Assembly (NCBI GenBank): GCA_008508345.1
Contig: QNGE01000421.1
Location: 186,001 to 250,000 of the forward strand
Origin: Paragonimus westermani
Taxonomy: Eukaryota; Platyhelminthes; Trematoda; Plagiorchiida; Troglotrematidae
DNA: 64,000 nucleotides
Direction: 5' to 3'
Notes under the pieces: model-generated
What the model saw: the letters and a program-made list of their open reading frames with translations, nothing else
The model's database searches: none
Told to the model about the DNA's origin: nothing
Shown here: positions 47,756 through 61,700 of the stretch, in pieces
Layout of the letters: the number at the start of each line of letters is the position of its first letter
Numbering within the stretch: the first letter of the stretch is position 1
Position numbers and translations under genes: made by a program

Positions 47756-50127
47756 ATACTTGCGGACACACGTGATATTTTTATCAAATACTACGTTCTG
47801 GTTTGATTTTTTCGTATCATGCAAGTTGGTGTTTGTGCAAACTCGTATCAGCTAAGTAAGCTGTGCTCTATTTTTAATCCGAATATCGTATGGAATTGGT
47901 CACTAGGCCATTGTGACCCTCAGCCTGCCTCAAGACTCAAGACTTCAATACAAATTTCTATATGTCATCCTACGGTTAATACAACGGTGACACCAGTGTT
48001 CTTTTCTTTGCAATTCTACAATCACTGATATAAATCATGCGTTACTTTTCAGTCTTTCAGCTTGATGACCGTGTAACTGGATCGCTGATTTAAAACGAGA
48101 TCGCGATAAAGATACTCAATCTATTCAAATCAAAATTGAAGCTTCAGTAAACTCAAGGATATTTTCTTCTCCTGAACAAGTCTTAAAACAAGAGTCAAAG
48201 TAACGTCCGTTAGATTTTCGTATAACGTCAACAGTTTCTAAGGTGGTTTGTCCACCTTCTTGGGAATTTACAGTAGTGCTTTCTGTTATGTTTTACTAAA
48301 GCGTTCTTGCACCCTGCTGACGTTCCTCAGTAGTTTGTCGCACAGCTGAAGTGTTGGGTGCTTCTGTGTGAAAAAACCAATGAACCTAGGTAGAATGACC
48401 CAAGTGATTACTCATTTACCCTGCCCGGACTGATATACAGCGGCATAAAACTGCATCCATGCTTCACAGGAACAAGCGTGCACGGTTGAATCTTAAATGA
48501 ATACAGCTTACTTCAACAATAAAACTGTCACGCCTCTTTCTGCAGAAAGTACCCAGAAAATTGGATATTATGAGACGCCCAGGTAGTCAGAGGTTTCTGC
48601 CGTTGTTCTCAGTATGACTGAAAGTCAAACATATTACATACTCTAAGTGAGTAAGGTTTTGAAGTCAGACACACTGCAAGACGTCATGTGATTCGAAACA
48701 AAGTTTGAGTGGTTTTATTCCAACATTCTGCAAGCCGTTATCGTGATTACTGTACACGATAACCTTTAAGTTGGTCTTCCGCCATTGTCAACATCCGTGA
48801 GCTGATCTTTCTTAGTCAACTTAATTGTGCTTTTCTGCCCAGAAGAGACCCGATTTTTCTGTTTTACAATACAGTTAGTAACTGTTTTTGTGAGAAAGTT
48901 GTACGTTGAAGAGACCAACAGTATTGCCCACAAAACTGCCTTTCTTCTGATTGGAATGTATGTTCAGCTTTCTTCCGATTTTATAGCTTTCCAAGCAAAA
49001 AACCTCAGTCGACTCTGACAATGCTGAAATAGTCGGTCGCTAAAATTCCATCGTTCAAGACACCGTCGGCCCACCAGCGAAGTGCTTTAGTCCAGTTCTC
49101 ACCGCCAACTCTTGATGAATCAAAGAGAAACACCGATGGGATTAAAGTACTATGACGAATCAGTCGACAACCGCTTATGTGCACCGCTTAGTGAGCGTCC
49201 CAAACACCGGCTATTCCAGTCAGACTAGCCTACGTGTTATTACGTCCAATGACGTCGGCGTGTTGTACCCGAGTAACAGTACCCTAACACGATCAAATTA
49301 TCCCGACAGCTAGAGTGAGATTGAAGGTAAATTAGTTGTGGTTCAGCGAACGGTCGCCCACCGATAAGAAATCCTTGTTGATCAGCGTCATACGCAAATT
49401 TAAACATTCGAGAAATGGGCACAGCTAACGTGAACAGGTAAAGTGGGATACGGGGAACTTCAAACAATCCAGGTAAAACGTGATTCAAAGCACAGACAAC
49501 TTGACATTCACATATTCTTCCAAAACGCTTCTTTAGGGTCAGTATCGATTGAACAAAAGGCAAACAACACAGAAGGCCACTCGATTCGATGAGAATTTTG
49601 TCACACATACCGATTACCCGACAACTAAAGCGTATTCACTCATTCTGAAGTCAGCAAGAATGAGATGTTGATTTTACCACGATAGCCTGTCCAATGGGTG
49701 TTGTGCCCTAAATGTTGCACGCACGTGACCCGAAACATACACTGGAAGAGTTATGGGGCCTACTGGTTAGCATTTGCTATTGCTTTCAGGCACTCAGTGT
49801 TTTCTGTTGCGTTAATCATGCTGCCGCTGGTTTTGCAAAGGGGGTTCTGAACAGTTTGAACTGCCGTAAAATTCCTATGAAATTAGAAGCAACTATGTGA
49901 CGAACAGTTGTTTTGGGTAAATTTTTCCCAAAGCGGTAGAGTTACACAGACGAGAAGGAAGGAGCTGAGCCTTACACGTGGATTCAGAGAAGTGAAACCG
50001 CTATCACAGTTCACAAGCGACCCAGTAAAAGTGCATCTGCATTCACCCCAATATTGCACCTGACGATACTTTGCATGATATTTATAGTCAGGGTATACAT
50101 TTTGTTGTTCACGCCATAAGGATTGTC
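47756..50127. other. 3' flank of the receptor gene and intergenic DNA
   Basis: It probably holds the 3' UTR at the start; the nearest clear AATAAA that I noted is at 48518-48523. No other gene is supported. A 122-codon minus-strand frame (49240-49608) shows no known domain and lacks a good acceptor in frame. Confidence 0.4.
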
Positions 50128-50718
50128 AGTTGGGGACTGAAGTTCGGTTTCAGAACCTATTCAACGCTCCATCTGAACCCCCCATCTGGTGTCAATATTG
50201 AACAATTTTGATCAGAGTTGGCGAATAATTGTTACGATTATCGTCGATCGATAGTGTCCCATGAGGGTCCGATAACCCGAATTCACATATATTCCCTGAT
50301 AATTTTACGGACATGTGATGACATCTTGTCAGAAATAGGAGCAGGGATTGTAAGTCTGAGCAAATCTGACAGGATGATATCGACACTTTCTGAGACTAGC
50401 AAACTCACGAAAAGAGAACGTGAGAAAGACAAAATGGAGTGTGTTGTTAATCAACTTACTAATTCCTCAAGACGACTGATGCAGCTGGGCCGTGTCACAG
50501 AAACTCAGTTCGACCAAATGAAACCAGCTGTATCCATCATCCCGTGTTTGTGCGGATACACCAAGATCCATAAAAGTGGTTGCATATTTAGACCAGTAGT
50601 TTGAAAATCACTTTGTCACATCACTGCCTAATGGTCGCGAGTATCCTGGAGCCTACACGACTGAAGATATGGTCGCACTGTCTTCGTAACAGTTCACTGT
50701 TTGTAGATTCCTCGAGGG

Positions 50719-51040
50719 ATGTTGGACACGAGCTTCCTTGATGTAACTTTGCTATCCACATATGCGCCATTGGTGCATACAATTGATTATGTATATTCAA
50801 GCGGAATAATCGAAAAACTCAATCGGACTACAAAGACCAGGATTAGTTCTTGTTCAACAGTAGGCCATACCGGCAATCGGCCGAGAAATCAATGGGATCC
50901 TCGTTATGTTCACTGCTGGCGGACTAATCAGCGGGCAAACTGGAACCCCAAATTCGGTCGGCCATTCAAAATCCTTGTGTGAGCTGTTAATATGTTTAAA
51001 ATATATTTGCCGAACAATCACAAAATGAGCTAATATTCGG
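50719..51040 (+). pseudogene. PLE reverse transcriptase palm, catalytically broken
   Basis: Motif A keeps the catalytic Asp (codon 50740-50742, LDVTLL). In another frame, FLFNS and YRQSAEKSMGSSLCSLLAD (ending 50924) correspond to the region leading to and including motif B, followed at once by a stop. In the same frame as motif B, 50991-51002 reads Tyr-Val-stop-Asn where PLEs carry Tyr-Val-Asp-Asp. Both catalytic aspartates of motif C are lost. Motifs A and B lie in different frames, so at least one indel separates them. Confidence 0.75.
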
Positions 51041-51383
51041 GTGTGTAATGAAGCACACGCTTCACTGCGTTTCTCCTCAAAAGAACATTCCAAAAACGAG
51101 TTCCATTTCTTAGACGTCGTATTGACCAGACATCGAGACGGTGCACTGAGTAGGTCGGTATACCGTAATCTTACACAGACTGATCAATCTACCAACTTTA
51201 GCAGTTTTTGCCCATGAAACAGAAACGAAATCTAGCTCAATGTCTGGCAACAAGGGTAAGAAAGATTTGCTGAAATGACGCAGTACAGCAGGAACTGAAA
51301 AAGGTTCAAAACCTATCGACGGAAAACGGTTATCTGGAACAATTCAGCAGTTCAAATATGCCGGCAGCCCAAAAGAAAGCCGT

Positions 51384-51884
51384 ATGTATAAAACTCTTTT
51401 TCAAAGGGGTTATTGCATCGCATCAGTTCAACCGTTCCTTATGCCGAACATTGAGAATGACCTTTCTAGCACCAACTTTAAGAATTTGGTTCACAACAGC
51501 GCTGATATGAAAATTGAGCCTGAAAGACTACCTGCCAGTCCAGTGCTCGTGTATTCAGTTCCTTGCTGCTGTTGTATGGCAGAATATGTTGGTCATACGA
51601 CTAGATATTTGCCAGACAGGACCAACGAATATCATCCAGCTCGGATCGGAATCAACTGTTGCAAATTATTTATGAGCGCCATAGTTGCACACCTAGCTGA
51701 CACCAACCATTCCATAAACATCAACAAAACATTCTGGGTTATCTACAGAGTTACCAACGCCCAATCAGAAACAGTCCGTCAGCACATCCTGGAGATCGGT
51801 GAATTGACTGCAATCAGATTACGCAACCTTAAACTATGCTATCAGGAGGAATTCGATTTGGTCTTGCATCTTCCGCGTTTATAG
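51384..51884 (+). pseudogene. PLE GIY-YIG endonuclease domain
   Basis: This is the longest intact stretch of the element, 166 codons, although it probably begins within the frame and not at a true start. VLVYSVPC (residues 54-61) matches the GIY strand and EYVG (67-70) the YIG strand, with Arg79 after it. A Cys cluster (61-64) and the pair His103/His109 (AHLADTNHSI) fit the zinc-binding CCHH arrangement known in PLE nucleases. ELTAIRL (140-146) corresponds to the helix with the catalytic Glu. Thus the nuclease domain is better preserved than the polymerase. It makes a nick at the insertion site in active elements. Confidence 0.75.
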
Positions 51885-52661
51885 GTCACACACCCATTTT
51901 AACCGCATGCAAAACATCGGAATTCGACCGGATGATGTAATATCCAGTTAGCTTCCTCTTCGGACCTGATTAGTTTTTGTATGAAGTCCAGTAGTTGCCT
52001 TGACTGTTATTCGTTAACCGTCCCCTCTTGATTTTGCAGTTTGTCTCATGACTTTCAGATGAAACCTATGTATTTCGATCGGCTTGAGAGACAATAATGA
52101 AAAACCGACTCTCCGTCACATCGGTGCAATTACAATCTACAAGTTTAGCGCCATAAAATAATCTTTGTTATGGACGTACTAGGTCACCTGCTGACTAGCT
52201 GGTTGTACTCATTCACACCTACAGGGGAGCATATCTTCATGTACTGTTCAACGCATCAAGTCCGTATATTGTTGGTAAAGCATCTGACGCATCGAAACAA
52301 ATCAGTAAGATTACTCTGAGATGAGAGAAATCAATGAGTAAATTTTTACAGCTACAGTGAACACTATGTTTTTTATTGTATGTGCTAATTTAATGCCTAG
52401 AACTTAAATGTTACCATTGTAGGAGGAAGGAATGAGAGTAAAGTGTGGATGGAAGACCGGTCCGAGACAACACGGAAATTTTTCAGCACAATTACACTGC
52501 TGTAGTGCTCCCTAATCGAACAGCTATACCTATGCCTAGACGCAATATTCTTCTCGGCTCAAATGATAGCAGTCGGTGCATTTGTCTCGAACATTTGCTA
52601 ATTAGTGCGATTAATTCGTGAGTTCCAGCAGGTCGCTATGTTGCATAACAGGCAGTTTCGT

Positions 52662-52701
52662 TGTGAGTAATATACTACTCACAAGTAGTGTATTACCCAC
52701 A
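52662..52701. other. 18-bp hairpin
   Basis: The arm 52662-52679 (TGTGAGTAATATACTACT) and its inverted partner 52684-52701 are separated by only four bases (CACA). As RNA it has one A-C mismatch and one G-U pair. It has no T run after it and no neighbouring gene, so its role is unknown. It could be a small RNA precursor, a foldback element end or chance. Confidence 0.55.
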
Positions 52702-55700
52702 GGCGACATTCAGGAACAAAAGGACAAGCCCCGAACATGACGGACAAGAATAGACTATCGAAACAGTGTGTACATTATGTGTGAGAACTTTCGCCAAGGC
52801 GAATGACAACGTACTGTCAGCCAGTGTGTGTGAGTGCATGTCTGTCGTGCAAATGAGTGTACGCGTTTGTGGTTTAGTTTTTGACATGACCTATACGGAA
52901 GTTTGCGCAATAAACCATTTTGCTGGCCAAGCGTCTTTTGCGGACAAAACAGCTGTATGTGATGATCGGAAAATCCGGACAGTGAATGCCAAGGGCCCTC
53001 AGAAGATACAGTTTCTCCTAGCGCTGAACACTTGCGACTTCAGGATTCCCCGGTTAGCCCTCAGTTTAAGCGATTCATTTGATTCGTCTGCACGTGCGCT
53101 CTCTGGTTGCAGTTCCTGTCTTACCCGTTCAATGTTCACTTAAATTCAACCAACGTGCGGTAGTGTTTACTGAACATCAGTACAATGTAATCTCAGTAAC
53201 TGTTATGTATCACTGACTGTGCTATCCTAGGTTTTTGTTATTGTGCCCAATGCTGCTAACTGACGTTTGTTGTATTCACTGTGTAGTTTATGGGTTGCAA
53301 TGAAACACAAAAAACTCTACTTGTTCACGCTGTCAGTCATTGTATTCATACATAGACGCCGTGTTTAAAAATGTATGTCGTGAGCACTCTCATCAGTTAG
53401 TGAATTTATGTTACTCAGGCTATCACCACACAGCCCGATGCGAAGTATATACTTCACAGTGTCAGACAATTTTGAGTTTATATTCACGTCTCCAATAACA
53501 TAATAAATTCCTAGGCAAAGCTCTCACTTATTGCAGACGGTGTCTGTAGTGTAGCTGGTAGAAGTTATCAACGATGGAACGTAATATTCACACGCATCCG
53601 TTTTGCAAAGACAAATAAATTACTTTGCTTGTCGGACGAAGAAGGATGTTTATTGCAGTTACCAATTCAAAATTCAAACCACCTATAGTAACCATAGCCA
53701 CATAAGTGCAAAGTTTCAATGTCAACGGAGAAAAGTTCCTGTTTACGTATTTCACACTTTGCACTAATACAATCAGCCAATGACAGACTGTGGCTTCTTC
53801 AATACTGTTGTGCATCCATAAATTCGGAGTCTCAACTGATGGATTAACAACTGCTTGCTGCAATCAGTACCAAGTCTTCTTATTAATTGCATGGGAGGTT
53901 TCACTCCAAGTACCATTTCTAGGGCTATTCGAAGTCACTATGTCCGGGAAGTCGCCAGTTCTCCGAAAATATTGTGTGACAGAGGCTAACAAAGTACACT
54001 TGCGTGTGAGCTTCATAGTTGGCACGGTCACGGGCCACTTCGCCCGCCAACCTTTGTGCCAAATCTCTGGCACACCATCCACGCGCCCTGAAGCTCATAC
54101 GCCCACATCCCGCCTACGCGCACCACTGTGCTGTTCGGATCATCATTTGGTCCATCTTTGATTTCGTCTTCTGATTGGTCACAAACCCTTTAAATATGAT
54201 CTGTTTTGTGTCCGTGGGTGACACAAGTGGACTCTCTCCGGAGGCTATTCTTCTCTCTGTGTTCATACGTTACCCTCGGGTGGTTGGGTTGGCCGAGAAG
54301 TTTCGAACTAGTCGTGCATATTCCGTAGTCCGTTGTTCTTTACCGTTGACTCGTTCCGTTATACGCCGTTCCACTGACCGTTATTCCGTTAGCTGTTTAC
54401 GTGCTTGTAGGACGTTGCACCAGTTACGACACCCTAATTCCGAGTATCACGTCCCCAGTTGAAGGTACCACACTTTTGAAAAAGGTGAAATGGTATTCGT
54501 GTGTTGTTGATCATAAACGCATAAACGATCAAAATTACGTTTCATTATTTTCCTCGGATCTAGTTGGCAGACGGATGCAGGTAATTTGAAGTTGCCAGCA
54601 TAAGGGTAAATGTCGCTGCGATGATGAGTGTTCACCACTTGATGATTGCTAACGTTGAACAAAAAGTTGCTTTATAGAGAACGCTGGTTTTTAGATCATA
54701 ACTTGTTTTGTAGAGTATACGGCTCTTGAGAACACCTCAAAGTTTGTAATATTTTTCTACGATAGGTGCATTGCAATATAAGTGACATAAACTAACTAGG
54801 TAGCTTAGGAATAAACTGACGAAAACTCGGGATCGTGTGCGTCATGTTTGCGAAAGACCAAATGACGAACAACCGTCCTGATAACGATTCCTTCAACTGG
54901 ACCCCAAACCTACTTAGGATTAGATAATCGTTTAGCACCCTCAGTCAGTGTAACTTATTACCGTAGTCACGATACACATATGGCAGGATAGATTAATCAA
55001 CATTATTGAAAGATTAAGAACAATCATGACAGCTCTACTAGGCAGATCATTGAAGGGCCGACTAAAAGCGATATTTCCGAATTAGATGCAGGTCATCTTA
55101 AAAAACAACAGTATGCACTGATTACTCGTGGGTGATTCATAATAGACTGTTTGAGAGGACACTTCGACATGCTGAACACTAATTCGTTTTGACCCTTTAT
55201 GCATGCAATTAGTACTTTGTTTCTGTAAACAGCGTGCTGTTGTTGGTGACAAACAACGTTACACTGAGTAACTTACGGACGAGCTGGTTCAAAAAGAATG
55301 TTCTCACCTGTCTGCTGGTCAATCATGGGAGATTACCGATGGCCTGTCATGTACGTAGTACCCGCTGCACTGACTGAACACAGTAAGTGTAGCGGATGTG
55401 TCCACCTATCCTACTCTGGTGCGGAATAAACACGCTTTCGTGTACCTGTGAACTGCGCTCAATTGCATGGAATGACGGTAGAAAAGTGTTTGTTATTCAC
55501 CGTTATTATATAGTTTGAAACTGCGGAGCGATGTAATCGAGAGCTGGTGGTTCAAAACCAGCAAGCTAACTACACCAACGGTGTGGGATGACATGTGTAA
55601 TTAAACGACGAATCAAAACGACTGTCTCACGGAGGACGGATAGCAGATTTACACGGATAAATTTAGAGTATAGACGTCATGAACTCAACTTTCTTCAGCT

Positions 55701-58700
55701 CTTTTTTACTTTCATGGGCTTAAATGGTTCAGCCGTCTGTAATTAGCTTGTAAACAAGTAATGCATTCACGAAAGCCCCAATAGTACCTTAGGTATGTGC
55801 AAATAGTAGGTCCCAGCTAACAGCAGTGAGTTTCTGGACAGCGGCTTCAAAATTGTTGTCTCAGCAGCAAAAGGAATCACGACAGCAAAATAAAGTCATT
55901 TGCAAACTTTCCGGCAACACTGGTGGTTTTATGGTTCAACGGATAATTTTCTGTACTAAAATTTGACTCTTATATATTGGTCTTGAGAATGAGTGTTTCA
56001 AGTTCGTGTTACTGATTCGGCCTAACAAAGTAAAACCAGCTGTTCTTCAGCTTGCTGATGGAATCTACAAACATCTGATGGCTGTTAGTGCTGGATACCT
56101 GGGTCCAATTAACCTTCGATACCTATGAGGCACAATTTTTGCCCCAAGACTAAAATCGGTTGGCCTCATTCTGGGGTCGTTATCAGGCGAGCGGCAAGAA
56201 AACGACTGATCGGTTTCAGCACATGATCCGAAAGGTAATGCGATGGCTGAAGAAAGTAATGCACACATTTTCCTGGTCCGTTACTTGTACACTAATCTTG
56301 GTTTCAAATCTCCAGTTTGTTTGCTGCTGACAGGACCCAACTAGGTTCTACCATCTTCCCATCAATTCGCTGGTGGTCGTCGGGATCAAGTGTAAACGGG
56401 AGCAAATCAATTTGTGACCACATGTGCAGTGGGTGATCGTACCTTGTTGTCAGAACACTCCAAGACACTAAATTATTACAGAAACACCACTTATGCGGGC
56501 ATGTTTCCCCTCTTTAGAGAGATTTCCTTTCTTGATACAGTCTGTTGGCGAGAATTCACGACATTCATCCAACCCACATGAGTAAACTACCACTGCTACT
56601 ATGATTAGTTAATTATCAATTGTTTATTCCGTAAAATAAAATCGGGAGAGTTTTCTTGATATTAGTTTTATGGAAATAGTCTTATACGCTCAAGCCGGAA
56701 TTTAATTGTGGACCGGCAAAATATCATAATGCATTCTTTTTCAGTTGTTTCCTTCAGATTGTGTTCACCAAAAAAACTGGGCATCATATTGACCCAAGAC
56801 GAGCAATGTTGTTGGTGTACGCTTATTCAGTCAGAATTCAATTGCTAAACTCGATTCATTTTGTGCACATCTGCTGAGTTGAAATATACCGGGGCTTATC
56901 GTCATGAGGTACGTATATACCTGATTAATACATGTGCTGAAATGTTGAAATTGGGTTTCAAGATAGTCACTTTCTCTGGAACTACCGGCTCATCCACTAA
57001 CTACTGAATACAAAACATAACACGTCGGTCTGTGAAATAATTACGTCAGTCTAGAAGTAAACTCTGAATTAGAATGAGCACAACCCGTCGTTCTTATCGC
57101 GTTAGCAAGGTGGAGTCAGTGAGTCGCTAGCTTCTTAGGCATGCAGGTTTTGTTGTTCGTCCCTTCTGGACGAATAATTCGTCATTAGCTATCACCTGTG
57201 AATCAGCACAGTCAGTGAATGTCACTAGACGATGCAAGTAACTGAACGTTTCTTGATTCTACTGAAATTACCGAGGACGCTTCAACACGTAATGCTGATT
57301 ACCGACTCACACGCAAATGGCCCATCTGACGTACATCGTTGCATGTTTCAAACGGAGTTTATTCCACACTGTTGGGTCATTATTTGAATACTGTTTTGAA
57401 GAGCGTGATCATAAGGAACTAATTAACAACAGTTGATATTTACAAAGCTTCAGTTCAGTTTTCTGTGAAATATTTACGACAGAAAAATTACTCTGGTGTT
57501 TTACTCACAGACGTTCGTTTAATACATCGATACACCCTCACACGATATATGATTTTCGGCCTTTTATCAATAATTAACAACTTCTCTGTTCAAATGTACA
57601 CTCTGAACTGATCAAAATTCTTCTTATGCTTAACAATTGCTGCTCTAATCTACTGTAATCTACTCCCTTGTCGTATTTCTCTTACCTGCGCGTAGACCCC
57701 TCGACCTTTCAACAACAGTCGTTTCAGTTAGATTACACTGATGGCTTTTCTTTAGATTACGATATTCATGTCCAGTTGAACTGTTCACGGTACAATTCAC
57801 ATCACTCATTTGGTGCTGATCTAGTTAGTTGAACTGTTAAATAAACGTAGCCCCAATAGTTTGCACAAATTTAGCCTCAATGGCTTGTTACACTGAACAA
57901 TCATCCTACCTGCTGAATGCTGATATGCTGAAGAAAACCACAATTTCACATGATCACTAACTATGTGAAAAGACGTTCTTTTTGCCTCTAACTCGCATTC
58001 TGAAATTTAACTTAGCACCTTCTTTTTGGTGAAATATACTGTACTTTCGGTAGTTTTACTTGATCTTTTGACCAAACGTTTAAGAACGCTGTAAACCAAT
58101 GAGGCTATTTTCGGGCTTTAGTTACGGCCCTTGTAAGAACATCTACTTAGTTATCCTTCGCTATTTAAAAGCAATTTGATTTTCACTGTTTAAATAGGTA
58201 TATTACTCTTGACAACCTCTGTTTAATCTGGGGTTTATATACGTATACACCACCTCCAGTAACAAATCGGTGTATGTCCATACCCAAAATTAGAATTCAT
58301 TTGCTACTCTCTACCGGTCCAAATGTTGGCTGGCAAACTGCATGCATCAGTTGGAACAGAACTGTACAGCATACCCACGATGAACAGCCGTTGAGAGTAA
58401 TTCATCGCTATATCTGTAGAACAGATTACCAACTAGAATGAAACAGACTGTAAACGACAGCATGCGTTCTAACAGAATATCACCGAATGATATAATACAT
58501 TGGAAAACCCAAATTGGTTATAACTTAGTTACTCACTGAACGAACCACATATGTTAATTATGAGTGATTTCGAGTTCATTCAAAGATTGTCTGTTGGTGG
58601 CTATAAGAATATACGTTATCCTTCATTCCTGAGTTACAAAGTTGTGTTTTCTAAATGAAACTTCACATGAAAACGAGCTAGAAATATTCTGCAATAAAGT

Positions 58701-61700
58701 TTCTCCCTCATCCGTCGCAGAAAGATGCATTGTTGAAACACAAACGTTCCAGCTTATTTTCCCCTATCTCTTCAACATCATTCCAGCTTTCCGTGCAAAG
58801 CTGTCACCTGACATATATAGTGATTTTGTGTGCATCTGTTTGCCTTAAACATTCTTCCATGTTTGTCGATTGAAAACATCTGCTCAAGATAACATCCACG
58901 TACCAAACGATAAAACAAAATCGGAGGTGACAAAAATCAAAGTCATATTGTGTTTACCGGTAATTCGAATAACAAATATTATTCGTTTACAGCTGCTGTT
59001 TGGTAGTCATAGATATTTCGTTGTTTTCTCCCACTAAAGGAAATCCATTCATTGTTCATCTTCGGTCTAGTTGGCATTCTACGCAACTACGGAAGAGCCT
59101 ATGATAGGTTTCGAAAACAGCTGATCACACCGACTACTAGCAAAATGGTAGTCAACGGAACCAGCTGACAATTCTGGCATTCATAGAACAGTCACCGACA
59201 ACGTTTACATAGTGTTCTTTTTGCTGAACACATGATCACCAACGTAATTGCATGCAAGAAATTGATCTAGTGGTTGAGCTGTTGCCTTCTGACCCCAACA
59301 TGTTCTTTTCCCACTGTCTGATATTTCTTACTTGTTCTATGGTTAGCGTACTTAATATGTATATAACAAAGCATATAGCCGGCCAGTCTTCTGGAGAGTG
59401 TTGATCAGACAGAAGTATAGTTATGATACCACAAATTCTAAACTTTTTGAACACTTGAGGTTGGCTGAAATTTTGCAATATTAGTGCTAGGTGATTTCTA
59501 GGTCTGGGTTAATCTATGGATATCAGTGAGCTTGCGATGAACGGCGAAAAAATAACTCGCACACGCTCTATTAACCTCTAACGTTAACGTCTACTTCTCA
59601 AATGCGTGGCTAAAGTTTACCGAGGGTACACACCGGACTATTGGTAGACAATTATTCACTTAGGGCAAATAATGAGGAAGTTCCAAGTTCTTTCTTTACG
59701 ACCATGCATTTCGAGAACGTCCAGTTCTGAGAACCACACAGGGATTTCATGTTAAGAGAAAAGGTTGGAGGAACTAACAAATAAAGGTGTGAATTGTATC
59801 AAGTATCCAAGTTAACGTGAACCAACGCTGTGTTGTTTATGGACATTTTCATTTCAATAATCGATTATCACCTGACTCAAGGTTAAGACTTTCAGAATTT
59901 CATACGACCAGGATAAGTCAGCTAGAGAACTTGTCCAGCTCGTTTATTGGTTACATTTTCCAACTGGACGTCCATCAGTAGATGAGCAATACGCAGTGAA
60001 TCTATGCTCTGCGCGCTCCCAAGCTCCAACAATAGGCCAAGAACAAAATTTATTTGGACAGGTTATTTGATTTCATATTCGTTGTCTTACCTGATCGTTG
60101 TGTCCGTATTTGTAGTGATTCTAACCCCAATGGTGAAAAAACGGGTATAATGTAAAACTTCCAAATCCTATATGAACACACATCCAGTTATCATCCAATA
60201 AATATTCATACAATGAAACACATTTGTTGATGTGGGTGTATACAAAGTGATAGTCACATGCCGGTTGACTATCGCGTGAAACCTTAAAAGTGGAAAGCAG
60301 AGCACCAATAGCAGTTGACTTGTCGTTATATTTCCAACCCAAAAGAAGCATACATCTTAATGTTCCGTTAGCATAAACAGATCAGTTCCGTCAAAACTGT
60401 TTGGAATCAACGGACTGTTGATTCCCAAAATAACAGCGTTTGACGGGGAGTGTGCGGTCAACCAAAATGTCAACGCCGATAATGTATCTAGTACACCCTG
60501 AGAGGTATTCACCACTTTAGAAACAGAAACGCAGTTACTGAGCAAGCTTAAACGATAAAATGCTAGTTGTCATAATAATCCTGAACCACATAGAAAATTC
60601 GTTGCATAGGAAGAGTCGGCGGCAAGTAACAAAGTTATTGGCCAATTTTTAAATTCAACCACAAATCAAGACGGCAGTGTTTACGTAGAAGCCGAAGAAA
60701 ACAAGATATTGCAGAAAACTGGTAAGTCCAAGTCAATACGAAACACTACTTGCAACCGGATCTATGGGGATATAAAGAATTACATTCAGATAGATCTGAG
60801 CAGATTAACGGACTACGGTTTTGCTGGAGCATTTTCAAGTTGGATGGAACGATGGGGAACAATGCCACGAATCAAGTGGTTACTTGTTATACTACTACGT
60901 CGTTATAGATGTCTTTGATCAGAGCAAAGCCACAGTATCTTTACCATGCAAAACAGGAAAATTGCCTGGTGAACGTCACACTGAATGAGATTCGAAAAGA
61001 TGTGGATAAATCGAATTGCTTAATAATGTGGACTACAGAGAGAAGGGGAGAGTTCGCACGTTCGACTAAGTATGTGTGAATTTTCCAATTTTGTGAACAA
61101 GTCAGTAATACAAAGGTTTTTACACCAGTGTCAACCAAAGTACTGACCAGTCGTTTAGCAGAAGAGAGTCAAGATATGGATTCATTCGTTGTTCGAACAT
61201 ATTGATTCCTTTCCACGACAGAAAAAATGAAAACAAACATGGATATGTTAAGGGACAAACTGTCAACCCCTGACCGTCACACTTTTGGATAAACTACCCA
61301 GTAGGAAGTGTGGAAGAAATCTAACATGGCTTCTGACGGCTAGCTACGAACTTGTAATAATTCGATATAAACTGGGAATAATGAAGAACAGCGGATGGAA
61401 CACTGCAGACTACCGGAGACAGCGTTAAATGGTCATGATACCTGCTCATCGATTTAGGTAAATTGACTTTTAGTCTAGATTGAATAATAGTATAAACATT
61501 CGAGAGAGTACTGCTAAACTTTTACGTAGCTGATGTCTCCAATGACATCGATATATTCCAAAACTTATGTGAACAGCACTAGATTAGGCATCAAGCGTTA
61601 ACGTAATGCAGTGAACTGGACAAAAGAAGGCGACAGTGGACTCAGTGTGTGAACTTAAGCAAGCTGACTAGCATCCGTTTTGTCCGCCTGAGTTTCCACC

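Larger units (their letters stand above)
50128..51884 (+). pseudogene. Penelope-like retroelement relic (RT plus GIY-YIG)
   Basis: A single decayed open reading frame of a Penelope-like element (PLE) can be followed across at least three frame changes and several stops. A conserved LGLKFGF-like start (about 50131) is followed by the finger region with GYTKIHKSG (50554-50580) and FRPVV. The palm comes next with motif A SFLDVTLL (50731-50754), motif B MGSSLCSLLAD (50892-50924) and a destroyed motif C. The thumb/connector follows, with FHFLDVV (51101-51121) and LSRSVYR. The C-terminal GIY-YIG domain ends at 51884. PLEs copy RNA into DNA and insert by a telomerase-like reverse transcriptase joined to this nuclease. 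This copy cannot be active. Terminal repeats were not found, so its outer limits are unknown. It lies 2.4 kb downstream of the receptor gene on the same strand. Confidence 0.85.

Noticed and set aside
49240..49608. 122-codon minus-strand frame before the PLE
   Set aside because: No known domain. The nearest good acceptor upstream is followed by an in-frame stop before the frame opens.
53930..54470. Possible solo LTR with a TTTAAATA promoter-like motif and open frames
   Set aside because: No terminal TG/CA boundaries with a target duplication, no primer-binding site and no second copy could be shown.
55540..55565. B-box-like GGTGGTTCAAAACCAG, possible tRNA or SINE
   Set aside because: No cloverleaf and no A box at proper spacing; a short hairpin with this loop can arise by chance.
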